This document shows positions 46,412 to 55,756 of a DNA stretch of 64,000 nt, in pieces. Every line of letters starts with the position of its first letter. Positions within the stretch are counted from its first letter, which is position 1. Location: assembly GCF_000422865.1 (NCBI RefSeq), contig NZ_KE383938.1, forward strand, positions 1 through 64,000, read 5' to 3'. Under the pieces are notes generated by a model. The model was not told the DNA's origin and searched no databases. It saw nothing but the letters and a program-made list of their open reading frames with translations. Origin of the DNA: Oceanospirillum maris DSM 6286. GTDB lineage: Bacteria > Pseudomonadota > Gammaproteobacteria > Pseudomonadales > Halomonadaceae. The position numbers were made by a program, and so were the translations under genes.

Positions 46412-46438
46412 AACCGATCCATATGGATCGGTTTTTTT
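46412..46438 (+). terminator. Terminator after the RND operon
   Basis: AACCGATCC pairs perfectly with GGATCGGTT over loop ATAT, then T7. The remaining 46439-46684 is AT-rich and should hold the promoter of the CheY gene. Confidence 0.93.
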
Positions 46439-46684
46439 CTTTTATTTCAATCAGTTAAGTTTTTAGACTTACTTTATGTAACAATAAGTAATTAATATAG
46501 GTATATATGTGTCTTTTTGATACTGCATTTTTCATAAAGATGCGCTATAAAAGGAACTTACCTTGCTAATTTAATCAGGTATTCTATTACTCAGGTATTC
46601 ATTACAAATAGTGATAAAAGCCTTCGAGCCTCTTAAGTTTGGCTTTGCACTGTTTTATAGGAAAGGCAATACAAAGGTAAATAC

Positions 46685-47056
46685 ATGAATAAAACAGTCC
46701 TAGTTGTAGACGACAGCCGCGTCTCTCGTATGATGTTAAGCAAGGTGATTGCATCCATTGATGCCAGCTGGAAAGTAATTGAAGCCGAGGACGGACAACA
46801 AGCCGTTGATAAAGCCTTAGCAGAGACTCCTGACCTGATTGTTATGGATATTAATATGCCGGTTATGGATGGTTTTCAGGCCATTGAGATTCTTCGTCCT
46901 AAATTACCGAATACGACGATGATCCTACTATCTGCTAATATCCAATCCTCTAGTCAAGCTCGGGCAGAAGAGCTGAGTGTTCACTTTATTGCTAAACCTG
47001 TAACACCTGCCGTGGCAGTAAAAGCACTTTCTCTATGGAGCCAAGAAAATGAATAA
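46685..47056 (+). CDS. CheY-like single-domain response regulator
   Basis: 123 residues. Receiver residues are all in place: VVDDSR (acidic pair), DLIVMDINMPVMDG (phosphoacceptor Asp), ILLSAN (Ser), and HFIAKPVTP (Lys). There is no output domain. It is the first of three closely spaced genes, followed 21 bp later by a CheC-like phosphatase. The kinase is not in this window. Confidence 0.93.
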   Translation: MNKTVLVVDDSRVSRMMLSKVIASIDASWKVIEAEDGQQAVDKALAETPDLIVMDINMPVMDGFQAIEILRPKLPNTTMILLSANIQSSSQARAEELSVHFIAKPVTPAVAVKALSLWSQENE

Positions 47057-47077
47057 GCTTACCGTGGAGTCAAACAA

Positions 47078-47686
47078 ATGAACGAACTCACTGCCCTTGA
47101 GTTAGACGCCCTTGCTGAAATTTTTAATATCAGTGTTGGCCGATCAGCTTCGGCTCTGAGTGAACTTACCCAAGAACCGGTAGCAATGAGCGTGCCTGTT
47201 GTTCACGTTATGCCTATTCAACGGGTTATTGAAATCTTGTCTCCAAGTATCGGCTCCGAACGCCTCACCTGTGTCAGCCAGCTGTTTAGCGGTAGCTTCT
47301 CCGGTGAAGCGATGTTGATGTTCCCAGAGAACTCAAGCTTAGAAATTGTTCGTCTTATGCTCGGTAGCCAAGTTCCTATCGAACAAATTAGTGAGATTGA
47401 ACAAGACGCCCTAAGCGAAATTGGTAATATTATTCTTAATGCCTGCTTCTCAACCATCGCCGATATGCTTGAAGATACGTTCTCCTGTGATCTACCAAAG
47501 CTGAATGTTGCGCCCATTAGCGAGATTTTAGAAAAACCTGAAGGTGAATCTGTACTCTTTATACAAATCCAACTGGCACTAGAAAGCCGCAGCCTTGAAG
47601 GCTACCTTGCCTTTATTATGGGCAGTGAGTCAGAAGCTAATTTACAACAAGCACTTAGAAGTTTTCTAACCGGTGTTCAAAGTTAA
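47078..47686 (+). CDS. CheC-type CheY-P phosphatase
   Basis: 202 residues. Two copies of the CheC/CheX/FliY active-site helix: LDALAEIFNISVGRSASAL (about 8-26) and EQDALSEIGNIILNACFSTI (about 109-128), with the ExxN pairs intact in both. CheC dephosphorylates phospho-CheY. The neighbouring receiver protein is the likely substrate. It is uncommon in enteric-type chemotaxis, and no chemotaxis cluster is nearby, so it probably serves the local cassette. Confidence 0.85.
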   Translation: MNELTALELDALAEIFNISVGRSASALSELTQEPVAMSVPVVHVMPIQRVIEILSPSIGSERLTCVSQLFSGSFSGEAMLMFPENSSLEIVRLMLGSQVPIEQISEIEQDALSEIGNIILNACFSTIADMLEDTFSCDLPKLNVAPISEILEKPEGESVLFIQIQLALESRSLEGYLAFIMGSESEANLQQALRSFLTGVQS

Positions 47687-47717
47687 CCTTTAGTGTTTTC
47701 GGGGATTTTTCGTCACT

Positions 47718-48656
47718 ATGCAGCTTTTCGAACAAGCATTAGGGGTTTTGCAGTCTGGAGTTATGATTCTGGATGGCAACTATCGTATTCATTTTATCAA
47801 TCAATGGTTGAACAAAGCCTTTGATAGCACGCCCGATCTTCAGGGTGAACAGCTTTTTAATAGCTACCCTGAGCTTGAAGGAAAACGAATCCATCAAGCC
47901 ATTGAGCAAGCCATTAAAGTTGGCTTACCCTCATTGCTCTCTCCTGGCCTAAATCGCTCGCCGCTACCGCTTTATCGTGGAGAAGGAGCCAATAGAGAAC
48001 GCTTCCCACAATCAATACGCGTCCAGCCAATGCAAGTGGACAGCCAGCGTTTTTGTGTCGTGGAAGTACAAGATGTTAGCTCTATGATTCGTCGCGAAGC
48101 CTTGTTAAATCAACAGGCTGAAAAACTGAATCAGATGGCATTAACCGATGAGTTAACCGGAATCAATAATCGCCGTCACTTCAATATGTTATTAGAAAAA
48201 GAATTACGACGCTCCAACCTTCAAGGAACACCTCTAAGCTTGGTGCTTTTTGATATCGACTTTTTCAAACAATACAACGACCACTTTGGTCATCCCGCCG
48301 GTGACAAATGTCTTATCGCCATTGCGGACTACCTAAAACATCAACTGTCCTCCTACGGCTACCAAGTCGCTCGATATGGCGGAGAAGAATTTTGCATTAT
48401 TCTACCGGAACAGGATGTAGAGGTTGCACGGCATTTAGCTGAACGCTGTAGAGAAGAGGTTGAGCAATTACAAATTCAACACCCGAGCAGCCAAGTTGCC
48501 CAAGTGGTTACCGCAAGTTTTGGAATTGCGTCTAAAAGCGGAAAACAATCTGAGACACAAACCAGCCTGATTTTACGGGCGGATAACGCACTTTATCGCG
48601 CAAAACTAGCAGGACGAAACCGAGTGATTGCGTCAGAGCGCTTAGATGAAGCCTAG
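47718..48656 (+). CDS. PAS-GGDEF diguanylate cyclase
   Basis: 312 residues. A PAS-like N-terminal part (about 1-115) and a GGDEF domain (about 130-310) with LTGINNRRHFN and an active GGEEF in RYGGEEFCIILP. The residues upstream (SYGYQVARY) do not carry the RxxD inhibitory site, so product inhibition may be absent. It should make c-di-GMP when activated. It lies 31 bp after the CheC gene, forming a receiver-phosphatase-cyclase operon; direct control by the receiver is inferred. Confidence 0.9.
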   Translation: MQLFEQALGVLQSGVMILDGNYRIHFINQWLNKAFDSTPDLQGEQLFNSYPELEGKRIHQAIEQAIKVGLPSLLSPGLNRSPLPLYRGEGANRERFPQSIRVQPMQVDSQRFCVVEVQDVSSMIRREALLNQQAEKLNQMALTDELTGINNRRHFNMLLEKELRRSNLQGTPLSLVLFDIDFFKQYNDHFGHPAGDKCLIAIADYLKHQLSSYGYQVARYGGEEFCIILPEQDVEVARHLAERCREEVEQLQIQHPSSQVAQVVTASFGIASKSGKQSETQTSLILRADNALYRAKLAGRNRVIASERLDEA

Positions 48657-48670
48657 TGATGTATGATGAG

Positions 48671-48730
48671 AAAAACCCTACGCAGTGGATAATCTAAATA
48701 GGCTACCACTATCAGCGTAAGGTCTTTTTT
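48671..48730. terminator. Probable terminator between the DGC and trpS genes
   Basis: ACGCAGTGG (48680-48688) pairs with CCACT (48706-48710) and GCGT (48715-48718) around a bulge, with CCT/AGG beyond, and a T6 run follows. Serves the convergent genes; the stem is imperfect. Confidence 0.5.
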
Positions 48731-48756
48731 ATGAGTTTAACTTTTGTGTATTAATT

Positions 48757-49773
48757 TCAAACAAACGAGCCAAAGCCCACGCTTTCACGTAGCAGTTTGA
48801 TACGTTGACTGGCTTCTTCACGGGCTTTTTCCGCGCCTTTCTGCATCACGCCTTCTACGTAGCCCATATCGCCCATCAGCTCTTCGTACTTGCTGCGTGG
48901 CTCTTTTAAGTGGTCGTTTACCAGTTCAAACAGTGAATTTTTCATATCACCCCAGCCGATGCCGTTTTCGTACTGCTGTCGCATATCGGCAATCTGACTT
49001 GCATCGGCAAAGGCTGACCAGATTTGGAAGAGCGTACAACCTTCGGTATCTTTCGGCTCACCGGGTTCTAGGGAGTTAGTTTTGATTTTACGAATCAGCT
49101 TAAGCAGCTTTTTCTCAGGTACAAACAGAGGAATCGTATTGTTGTAGCTTTTGCTCATCTTGCGACCATCAAGACCACTAAGAACCGCAACACTTTCTTC
49201 GATACGCGCTTCCGGTAATTTAAAGAACTGGCTTTTATAAATATGATTAAAACGCAGGGCAATATCGCGAGCCATTTCGATATGTTGAATCTGATCACGG
49301 CCCACGGGAACATCCGTGGCGTTAAACATCAGAATATCCGCAGCCATTAGCACAGGGTAGCTAAATAGCCCCATCGTAATGCCTTTATCAGGATCAGCAC
49401 CGGCACCTTCTGATTCGTTATCCTGCACCGCTGCTTTATAAGCATGGGCACGGTTCATCAAACCCTTAGCGCAAACACAGGTCAGAAGCCAAGTCAGTTC
49501 GGTAATTTCAGAGATATCGGACTGACGATAAAAAACAGAGTTATCCGTATCCAGCCCTAGAGCAAGCCAAGTAGCGGCGATCTCGCGACGGGATTCCTGT
49601 ACACGCTTAGGATCATGGCATTTGATCAAGGCGTGCAGGTCAGCCAGGAAGTAGAAGGATTCATTGTTCGGATCGCGGCTCGCTTCAATAGCAGGGCGAA
49701 TCGCACCAACATAGTTACCTAAGTGTGGCGTGCCTGTGGTGGTGATGCCGGTTAAAACTCTACGTTTTTCCAT
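48757..49773 (-). CDS. trpS: Tryptophanyl-tRNA synthetase
   Basis: 338 residues, near the E. coli length (334). Class I motifs are TTTGTPHLGNYVGAIRP (HIGH-type) and GLDGRKMSKSYNN (KMSKS). The tryptophan pocket region FSYPVLMAADILMFNATDVP is conserved. ATG 49773 fits MEKRRVLTGI; the longer frame adds an unrelated 22-residue tail. It is read in the same direction as purT, 128 bp downstream of it. Confidence 0.96.
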   Translation of the reverse strand: MEKRRVLTGITTTGTPHLGNYVGAIRPAIEASRDPNNESFYFLADLHALIKCHDPKRVQESRREIAATWLALGLDTDNSVFYRQSDISEITELTWLLTCVCAKGLMNRAHAYKAAVQDNESEGAGADPDKGITMGLFSYPVLMAADILMFNATDVPVGRDQIQHIEMARDIALRFNHIYKSQFFKLPEARIEESVAVLSGLDGRKMSKSYNNTIPLFVPEKKLLKLIRKIKTNSLEPGEPKDTEGCTLFQIWSAFADASQIADMRQQYENGIGWGDMKNSLFELVNDHLKEPRSKYEELMGDMGYVEGVMQKGAEKAREEASQRIKLLRESVGFGSFV

Positions 49774-49900
49774 ATCGGATCTGTCTTCTGATTCAGTGAA
49801 GGTGTTTGATAGACAGCCTGCAAGCAAGCGACCTATCATCTATGTAAACGCTATTCTAATCGTTCCTTCAGCGAGTTTAAACGCTGGCCAAGCCCTTAAT

Positions 49901-51082
49901 CTACAGCTCTACACTCACAGCTGCAGCGGCACGCTTGGCTTTTTCAATAGCCGCGTCAATGCTGTTTTCCAACGCTAGGGCAACACCCATACGGCGCTCG
50001 CCTTTGACTTCTGGCTTGCCGAACAGTCTCAGCTGGGTATCCGGTTCAGCCAGAGCCGCACCTAGATTACCAAAACTGGCCTGTTCAGAATCACCTTCCA
50101 CCAAAATAACCGCTGAAGCGGCTGGGCCAAATTGACGGATTGAAGGAATGGGGAGCCCTAAGATCGCCCGAGTATGAAGAGCAAACTCTGAAAGATCTTG
50201 AGAGATCAAGGTCACCATACCGGTATCATGGGGGCGTGGAGAGACTTCGCTAAAGTAAACATTATCGCCTTTAACGAACAGCTCGACACCAAATAAACCT
50301 CGGCCACCAAGGGCGTCCGTTACCGCCTTACCGATGCGTTGCGCTTCTGCTAGGGCAGCATCAGACATCGCTTGAGGCTGCCAAGATTCGCGGTAGTCTC
50401 CCTTTTCCTGTCGATGGCCGATAGGTGCACAGAATGAAGTACCTCCTTCATGGCGCACTGTTAGCAAAGTGATCTCATAATCGAAATCGACAAAACCCTC
50501 GACAATCACTTTACCAGCCCCTGCTCGCCCACCTGCCTGAGCATAATCCCAAGCAGCATCAACATCGGAGGAGGTACGTACCAAGCTTTGTCCCTTACCG
50601 GAACTGGACATAATCGGTTTGACTACACAGGGCGTACCCACTTCGGCAATGGCAGACAGGTATTCATCTTTGCTGGCGGCAAATTTATAAGGTGAGGTGC
50701 TAAGGCCAAGTTCTTCAGCGGCTAGCCTGCGGATACCTTCACGATTCATGGTCAGCTGTGTGGCCCGCGCGGTAGGTACAACGGTAAAGCCTTCTTGCTC
50801 CAGCTCTGCTAACGTATCGGTGGCGATCGCTTCAATTTCTGGCACGATAAGATGCGGTTTTTCTAATTCTATAACCTGACGCAAAGCATCGCCATCGAGC
50901 ATTGAGATCACATGGCTGCGATGGGCGACTTGCATTGCTGGAGCATTCTCGTAGCGATCAACAGCAATCACTTCGCAGCCTAAACGTTGCAGCTCAATAA
51001 CCACTTCTTTACCTAGCTCACCGGAGCCACACATTAAAACACGAGTAGCTGTAGAACTTAGGGGCGTACCGATACGAGTCAT
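49901..51082 (-). CDS. purT: Formate-dependent phosphoribosylglycinamide formyltransferase
   Basis: 393 residues (E. coli 392). An ATP-grasp enzyme: [19 protein letters not shown] at the start, the ATP-binding [15 protein letters not shown] loop, and the metal-binding [20 protein letters not shown] region. It makes formyl-GAR from formate in purine synthesis. ATG 51082 has AAGGATCT at 7 bp. The 193-bp spacer upstream contains a CTGCCT/AGGCAG hairpin but no PurR operator that I would trust. Confidence 0.97.
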   Translation of the reverse strand: MTRIGTPLSSTATRVLMCGSGELGKEVVIELQRLGCEVIAVDRYENAPAMQVAHRSHVISMLDGDALRQVIELEKPHLIVPEIEAIATDTLAELEQEGFTVVPTARATQLTMNREGIRRLAAEELGLSTSPYKFAASKDEYLSAIAEVGTPCVVKPIMSSSGKGQSLVRTSSDVDAAWDYAQAGGRAGAGKVIVEGFVDFDYEITLLTVRHEGGTSFCAPIGHRQEKGDYRESWQPQAMSDAALAEAQRIGKAVTDALGGRGLFGVELFVKGDNVYFSEVSPRPHDTGMVTLISQDLSEFALHTRAILGLPIPSIRQFGPAASAVILVEGDSEQASFGNLGAALAEPDTQLRLFGKPEVKGERRMGVALALENSIDAAIEKAKRAAAAVSVEL

Positions 51083-51275
51083 AATCAGATCCTTAAAAGA
51101 AAGCAACCTGCCTAGCTTTTAAACACCAGGCAGCATCAGATCTGACAATTGTAAGGAAAAAAGGAGAGGTTTGCAGAGCTTAAGTGCTTTGACTGAGCTA
51201 AAAAGCTTTGGTTTCAAAGCAGGCGTTCAGTTTCAAAGCCAAAGAACGTTTGGTTTTCCGAACAACAAGCCTCTA

Positions 51276-51536
51276 TCAGATAAAGGCTTGATCTAAGCTT
51301 GCACGGCGCTGGCAGCTATTGAGTACCTGTCGCTTTTGTTCATTGGAATAGGTACTCCAGAGACGAATCTCATTACCATCACGATAACAACCGATGCAAA
51401 AACCTTCATCATTGAGTGCACAGATATTTGAGCATGGAGACAGGACCATTGTTGCCGCACATTTATCTGTACCGGCTTGCTTCGGATCGAAAACCTCCGG
51501 TTTAGTGGACTGAGGTTCAAATTCTTTTTGACTCAC
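51276..51536 (-). CDS. Small Cys-rich DUF1289 protein
   Basis: 86 residues. The core SPCSNICALNDEGFCIGCYR, followed by DGNEIRLWSTYSNEQKRQVL, is the DUF1289 pattern, with four Cys that could bind zinc or an Fe-S cluster. The N-terminal 30 residues are variable and hydrophilic. Function is unknown. The start is GTG behind GGAG. It is followed downstream by purT and preceded by a gamma-CA-like gene, all on the minus strand. Confidence 0.85.
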   Translation of the reverse strand: MSQKEFEPQSTKPEVFDPKQAGTDKCAATMVLSPCSNICALNDEGFCIGCYRDGNEIRLWSTYSNEQKRQVLNSCQRRASLDQAFI

Positions 51537-51673
51537 AAAAACTCCAAATCAAGCCTTAAGGTATTTAAACCCAAGGCTTGTCTATCAACGTAAAGGATTG
51601 AACTCAAAGAATTACCTTAATGACGGGAAGGTAATCTCCTCGATGATGCCTACGTTCTATCGACAAAAAAACG

Positions 51674-52207
51674 CTACAGGTTTTCTCGGAGCTTAAGTTG
51701 TTTGTGATACTTAGCACCGTTATCGACATAGTGTTGCGCGCTTGATTCTAACATACGGTATTGAGCCTCTGTGATTTGTCGCTTAATAACCGCAGGGGCA
51801 CCCACCACTAATGAGCCATCAGGAATCACCATCCCTTCCTTAACAACCGATCCAGCGCCAATTATGCAGTATTTGCCTACTTTCGCACCATTCAAAACCA
51901 CTGCATTCATACCAATTAAGCTGTAATCGCCAATTTCACAGCCGTGCAACATCACTTTATGGCCTATCGTTACGCCTTTACCCAGTGTTAAAGGGGTGTC
52001 ATCGTCCACATGAAGCACAGAACCATCTTGTACATTGCTTTGATCGCCAATCGTAACCCTGTCGTTATCTGCCCGTATCGTAACATTGAACCAAATACTT
52101 GCCTGATGGCCTATCTTAATATCACCAATTAAATCGGCACTTGGGGCGATAAAAAACGTATCCGATGCAAATTCAATGCTTTTGTTACCAAGGTCATAAA
52201 TCATCAT
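51674..52207 (-). CDS. Gamma-carbonic anhydrase-like hexapeptide-repeat protein
   Basis: 177 residues of left-handed beta-helix repeats: APSADLIGDIKIG, IGDQSNVQDGSVLHVDDD, VTIGHKVMLHGCEIGD. The metal-binding His positions of gamma-CA/YrdA/CaiE proteins are visible (VLHVDDD, TIGHKVMLHGC). Family members form trimers binding Zn or Fe; true CA activity is variable. Two adjacent ATG codons (52207, 52204) follow GAGG; either may be used. Confidence 0.88.
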   Translation of the reverse strand: MMIYDLGNKSIEFASDTFFIAPSADLIGDIKIGHQASIWFNVTIRADNDRVTIGDQSNVQDGSVLHVDDDTPLTLGKGVTIGHKVMLHGCEIGDYSLIGMNAVVLNGAKVGKYCIIGAGSVVKEGMVIPDGSLVVGAPAVIKRQITEAQYRMLESSAQHYVDNGAKYHKQLKLRENL

Positions 52208-52267
52208 TTTTTCCTCTGTTTTGTTATTTTTATGGTTATGGAAATAGCCTAATATCAATGTCTTCAG

Positions 52268-52972
52268 TTAATCAATAATACGACGATGCTTACTCGGCTC
52301 AAGATGGCGCAAAGGGCTACCTTGAGCAGGCACGTGAGTTAGCGAAAAATCGGCTCCCAAACCGGTTTTAAATAAATCCACCAACATCATGGCAGACAAG
52401 CCCCAAATAACAAATTCGTCATAATGATAACAAGGCACATAAATAGCCTGCTGTTCCACCGGAATAACGTCCGTATGGTGGCGCTGGTCTTTTAAGAAAA
52501 AGCGAAGCGGTACGCGAAAAATAGCATCAAGCTCATCTTCATTGGCCGTTAGCTCAATATGTTCCGACACAATGCCAACCCACGGCGTTACACGTACGCC
52601 CATATGGGAAACAACTTGATTAAGCTTGCCAATAACCTCCACTTCGTCAGGCGGCATCGCCACCTCTTCTTCACTCTCCCGTAGGGCGGTGTGTTTTAAA
52701 TTACGATCGGTTTTATCTTTCATTCCACCCGGAAAAGCCACTTGACCAGAATGGCTGGAAAGGTGGGATGCTCGACGAGTCAGAATAATATGAGGATCTA
52801 TTGGATTATCCGTCAAAGCGATTAGAACCGCAGCATCAGGGTGTGCGCCCTTAATTCTTGCGGGGGTAAAATTAGCCAGTTTTTGACGCAATAGCGCTAG
52901 ATAATCGATAGATTCCTCAAGAAAATGACCGGCTGAGTTTAAGTCAGGATAATTAAAATTTTCTGCATTCAC
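52268..52972 (-). CDS. Nudix CoA pyrophosphatase-like hydrolase
   Basis: 234 residues. The Nudix box GGMKDKTDRNLKHTALRESE continues into the metal-binding EEEV segment. The preceding SSHSGQVAFPGG is the NudL/YeaB (CoA pyrophosphatase) variant. It hydrolyses CoA-type or other nucleoside diphosphate derivatives. Start GTG 52972, without a strong ribosome site. It is 60 bp upstream of the gamma-CA-like gene and probably co-transcribed. Confidence 0.87.
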   Translation of the reverse strand: MNAENFNYPDLNSAGHFLEESIDYLALLRQKLANFTPARIKGAHPDAAVLIALTDNPIDPHIILTRRASHLSSHSGQVAFPGGMKDKTDRNLKHTALRESEEEVAMPPDEVEVIGKLNQVVSHMGVRVTPWVGIVSEHIELTANEDELDAIFRVPLRFFLKDQRHHTDVIPVEQQAIYVPCYHYDEFVIWGLSAMMLVDLFKTGLGADFSLTHVPAQGSPLRHLEPSKHRRIID

Positions 52973-53262
52973 AGTACGTATACCTATTACCTAAGATTTT
53001 TTTACTATAGTAAAAAATCTTTATACTTGGAAAAAGTTGGCCCTAGTCAACCTTGAGTTTCTGCCGTATTCTGTGAAGAAAGCTTCGGTAATGGCCAGTG
53101 CTATTGATAATACAATTCTATTCCTAGCGCCTTCATCTTGTAATACCTTGATCAACCCGCAGCACCTTGATCAAGAGGCTAAGAATAACCTGCATTGAAT
53201 ATGCCCTGCCCCAGCCGCCGTTAAAACCAGACAGCACCAGAAGTAGAAGGACAGCTTTTAGG

Positions 53263-53856
53263 ATGAATTTTTGTAGCGAATGCGGTGAAAAAGTTCGGGT
53301 AGGCGTTCCAGAGGATGACAACCGTCCTCGTCATATCTGCGATGCCTGCGATACGATCCACTACCATAACCCCAAAATTGTTGCTGGGACGGTTCCTGTT
53401 TACGGTGATAAAGTGTTGCTTTGTAAGCGTGCTATTGAACCACGTATTGGCTATTGGACACTGCCCGCAGGCTTTATGGAAAATGAAGAAACGACTGCAG
53501 AGGCTGCCGCCCGTGAAACATGGGAAGAGGCTCAGGCCAAAGTTGATATTAGCCATCTATACGTGCTGATTGATACCACCGTTATCAGCCAAGTCTACAT
53601 GATGTTTCTAGCAAATATGCCGACGGCAGAGTTCGGCGCTGGCCCTGAAAGTTTGGAGGTAGAATTGTTCGCAGAAGAGGATATTCCTTGGGGCGAGCTG
53701 GCTTTCCCTACCATCGAAAAAACCTTGCGCCTTTATTTTGAAGATCGTAAAAAAGGCCACTTTCCAATGCATCAATGCGATGTTAACAAAGAAGATCGTG
53801 ACCGTTTTTATGCCGCGATTGAAAATTCTCAATCCAGCCAGACAAACAAAACTTAA
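53263..53856 (+). CDS. Nudix hydrolase with N-terminal zinc ribbon
   Basis: 197 residues. An N-terminal zinc ribbon (CSEC and CDAC, residues 4-30) precedes a Nudix domain: RIGYWTLPAGFMENEETTAE with ARETWEEAQAKV following. The final Gly of the box is replaced by Gln or Ala. It resembles short NudC-like, ADP-ribose-type hydrolases. ATG 53263 has AAGGA 12 bp away; a longer upstream frame adds no recognisable domain. It ends 2 bp before the convergent YqfO-like gene. Confidence 0.85.
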   Translation: MNFCSECGEKVRVGVPEDDNRPRHICDACDTIHYHNPKIVAGTVPVYGDKVLLCKRAIEPRIGYWTLPAGFMENEETTAEAAARETWEEAQAKVDISHLYVLIDTTVISQVYMMFLANMPTAEFGAGPESLEVELFAEEDIPWGELAFPTIEKTLRLYFEDRKKGHFPMHQCDVNKEDRDRFYAAIENSQSSQTNKT

Positions 53857-53858
53857 GC

Positions 53859-54173
53859 CTAAAAATCATCTACTAAGCGGATAACTTCATAAGCTGGCTC
53901 TTCGTAAGGGTGCGCCAGCTTCATCGCCGCTACAGCTCGTTTAATGAGCTTGTCATCACAGATCAGCTCCACTCGATATTCTTCAACCTTTTCAATATAA
54001 CCTTTTGTGCCTAAATGAGGATGACTCCCCTCTAAAGGGCGAAACTGTCCCTGTCCTTTAACCTGCCAACAACAGTGATCATAATGACCGAGATGGCCGG
54101 CTCCCGTTTCAAATACAGCGGTTTTAACCGGCTCTAGGTGCGACTCTGGCACAAAAAAAGCAAATTTATACAT
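53859..54173 (-). CDS. YqfO-like (NIF3-associated) small protein
   Basis: 104 residues. Start MYKFAFFVPESHLEPVKTAV, centre GHYDHCCWQVKGQGQFRPLE, and end MKLAHPYEEPAYEVIRL are typical of the YqfO/NIF3-inserted PII-like domain, here standing alone. Its function is not known; related domains may sense metabolites. It is convergent with the Nudix gene, 2 bp apart. Confidence 0.85.
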   Translation of the reverse strand: MYKFAFFVPESHLEPVKTAVFETGAGHLGHYDHCCWQVKGQGQFRPLEGSHPHLGTKGYIEKVEEYRVELICDDKLIKRAVAAMKLAHPYEEPAYEVIRLVDDF

Positions 54174-54250
54174 AATCTTATCCTTTCTTAAGATGACAGC
54201 CTTTATGCCAAAATGGGACTTTATAAAATGAACCTTTATAAAATAGCCCC

Positions 54251-55243
54251 TTACAATCCAGCATGGCCTTCCTCAGGATGGGGAATCGAAAGCGCGCGCC
54301 GACTCTTAAAGAACCGCTCCTCCCCCGTCACCGGATCAGTAAACGCTAAAGTATAGGCCAGAAGCTGTAAGGGCGCGCTGTAATCATCGTGCTCTGGCTC
54401 TGGTTGCACCTCGGGATACCAAGGGTCATTTTCAATAGGTATCCCCATTGAGGCAAGATGCAGGCGTAGCTGATGCTGACGGCCCGTATGCGGCTTCATT
54501 TCGTAAAGCCCCCATGCAGCACCGCCTTCTTCAGAACAGTCAGCAGTAAGAAGCAGATCAATAGCCGTTTCACTATTGGCCTCTCCTTCCGCTTCTTTCA
54601 TGGTGAAAAAATAATCCCCTTTCACCATCAGGCTACGATGCACTCTCGGTAGTGTCAGCTCAGGATTAATCGGTGCCACAGCACGGTAAGTTTTCTGTAC
54701 GTTGCGCTGCTGAAAAAGCGTCTGATAAGCGCCGCGGTGCTCAGGCTGTTTACAGAGCAAAACTAAGCCTGCGGTTTCACGATCGAGCCGATGGGCCGGT
54801 ACTAAATCAGGTAGATTTAACCGATTACGTAGCCGTATTAACAGGGTTTCTTTTAGATGTCGGCCAGAGGGAATCGTTGATAACCAATGCGGTTTATCGG
54901 CAATAACAATAAAGTCATCTTGGAAAATAATCGTTTCTTCAAACGGCACCCGCTGCTCATTCGGCACGTCTCGGTAGTACCAGATTTTAGCACCAGCAAT
55001 AAACAAAGCTTCTTCGTTTAAGGGCTGTCCATCATTGGCCACTAAGTCCCCCCGGGTTAATCGTTCTTTCAGCATGTCTGGCTCAATATGAGGAAAACGA
55101 TACTGTAAGTAACTGAGTAAATTAGGCCAGCGCCCCTTAGGATGCTGCTCATCACAGGGTAAAATAAGATAGCTAGGCGGCACTCCATCTCGGTAAGGCA
55201 AAGGTGAGCTTTTAGAAGTCGAGCGCTGCTTTTTTCTGGCCAT
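54251..55243 (-). CDS. RluA-family pseudouridine synthase
   Basis: 330 residues. An S4-like N-terminal RNA-binding part (about 60-105, LKERLTRGDLVANDGQPL) and the catalytic RluA domain with the signature PAHRLDRETAGLVLLCKQPE, whose Asp is the nucleophile. LHLASMGIPIENDPWYP is the C-terminal motif. It isomerises uridine in rRNA or tRNA. Substrate specificity is not readable. The N-terminus is basic and low-complexity (RKKQRSTSKSS). Confidence 0.9.
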   Translation of the reverse strand: MARKKQRSTSKSSPLPYRDGVPPSYLILPCDEQHPKGRWPNLLSYLQYRFPHIEPDMLKERLTRGDLVANDGQPLNEEALFIAGAKIWYYRDVPNEQRVPFEETIIFQDDFIVIADKPHWLSTIPSGRHLKETLLIRLRNRLNLPDLVPAHRLDRETAGLVLLCKQPEHRGAYQTLFQQRNVQKTYRAVAPINPELTLPRVHRSLMVKGDYFFTMKEAEGEANSETAIDLLLTADCSEEGGAAWGLYEMKPHTGRQHQLRLHLASMGIPIENDPWYPEVQPEPEHDDYSAPLQLLAYTLAFTDPVTGEERFFKSRRALSIPHPEEGHAGL

Positions 55244-55756
55244 GGGAGTTCCGGTTTGTCAAAGAGAGATAATTACGAAAAAACTGCAGCCGGATTGTAG
55301 GTGATTATTGCCCTTAGGTCATGGCCGAAAAGAAGTGCTGTTCGCTAAAAGCTATAGGCGAAGCCATTAGCAATGCTCACAAATAGAGCCGTATCCATAT
55401 TCTAAAGCAATACGTTAAGACCGGTCTAAAGTCGGAATAAAAGCAATTCGATAAACCCTTACTAAAAGTCATGGAATAATCCTTTACTATAACCCATATT
55501 AATCATATAGATACTGAACTATTTTCTTATTAAACTAGCAAATATCAGCTATTCTGCTATTTTATTTTTTTCCACTTTATAACGATAACAATTAACCTAT
55601 GGCGGTCATCAATGTCATAATTAATTCTCCTGCCATAATGCTAAAGGGTCACACCTGATTTATTGACTTGATAAATATAAAAATGATTAATATCAACAAC
55701 ATAAACAAGAAAATAAAACCAACTATCCCAAAAAATCTTAAGAAGAGTATACCCGT
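55244..55756. other. AT-rich intergenic region before the PAS-GAF-GGDEF gene
   Basis: About 510 bp with no credible gene. The second half is very AT-rich and rich in TTAAT/ATTAA phrases. Likely a promoter and divergent control region. I see no strong palindrome or hairpin. Confidence 0.5.

Noticed and set aside
51083-51275. PurR operator or purine riboswitch upstream of purT
   Set aside because: Only a weak CTGCCT/AGGCAG hairpin and a partial AACGTTTGG are seen, well below a convincing match.
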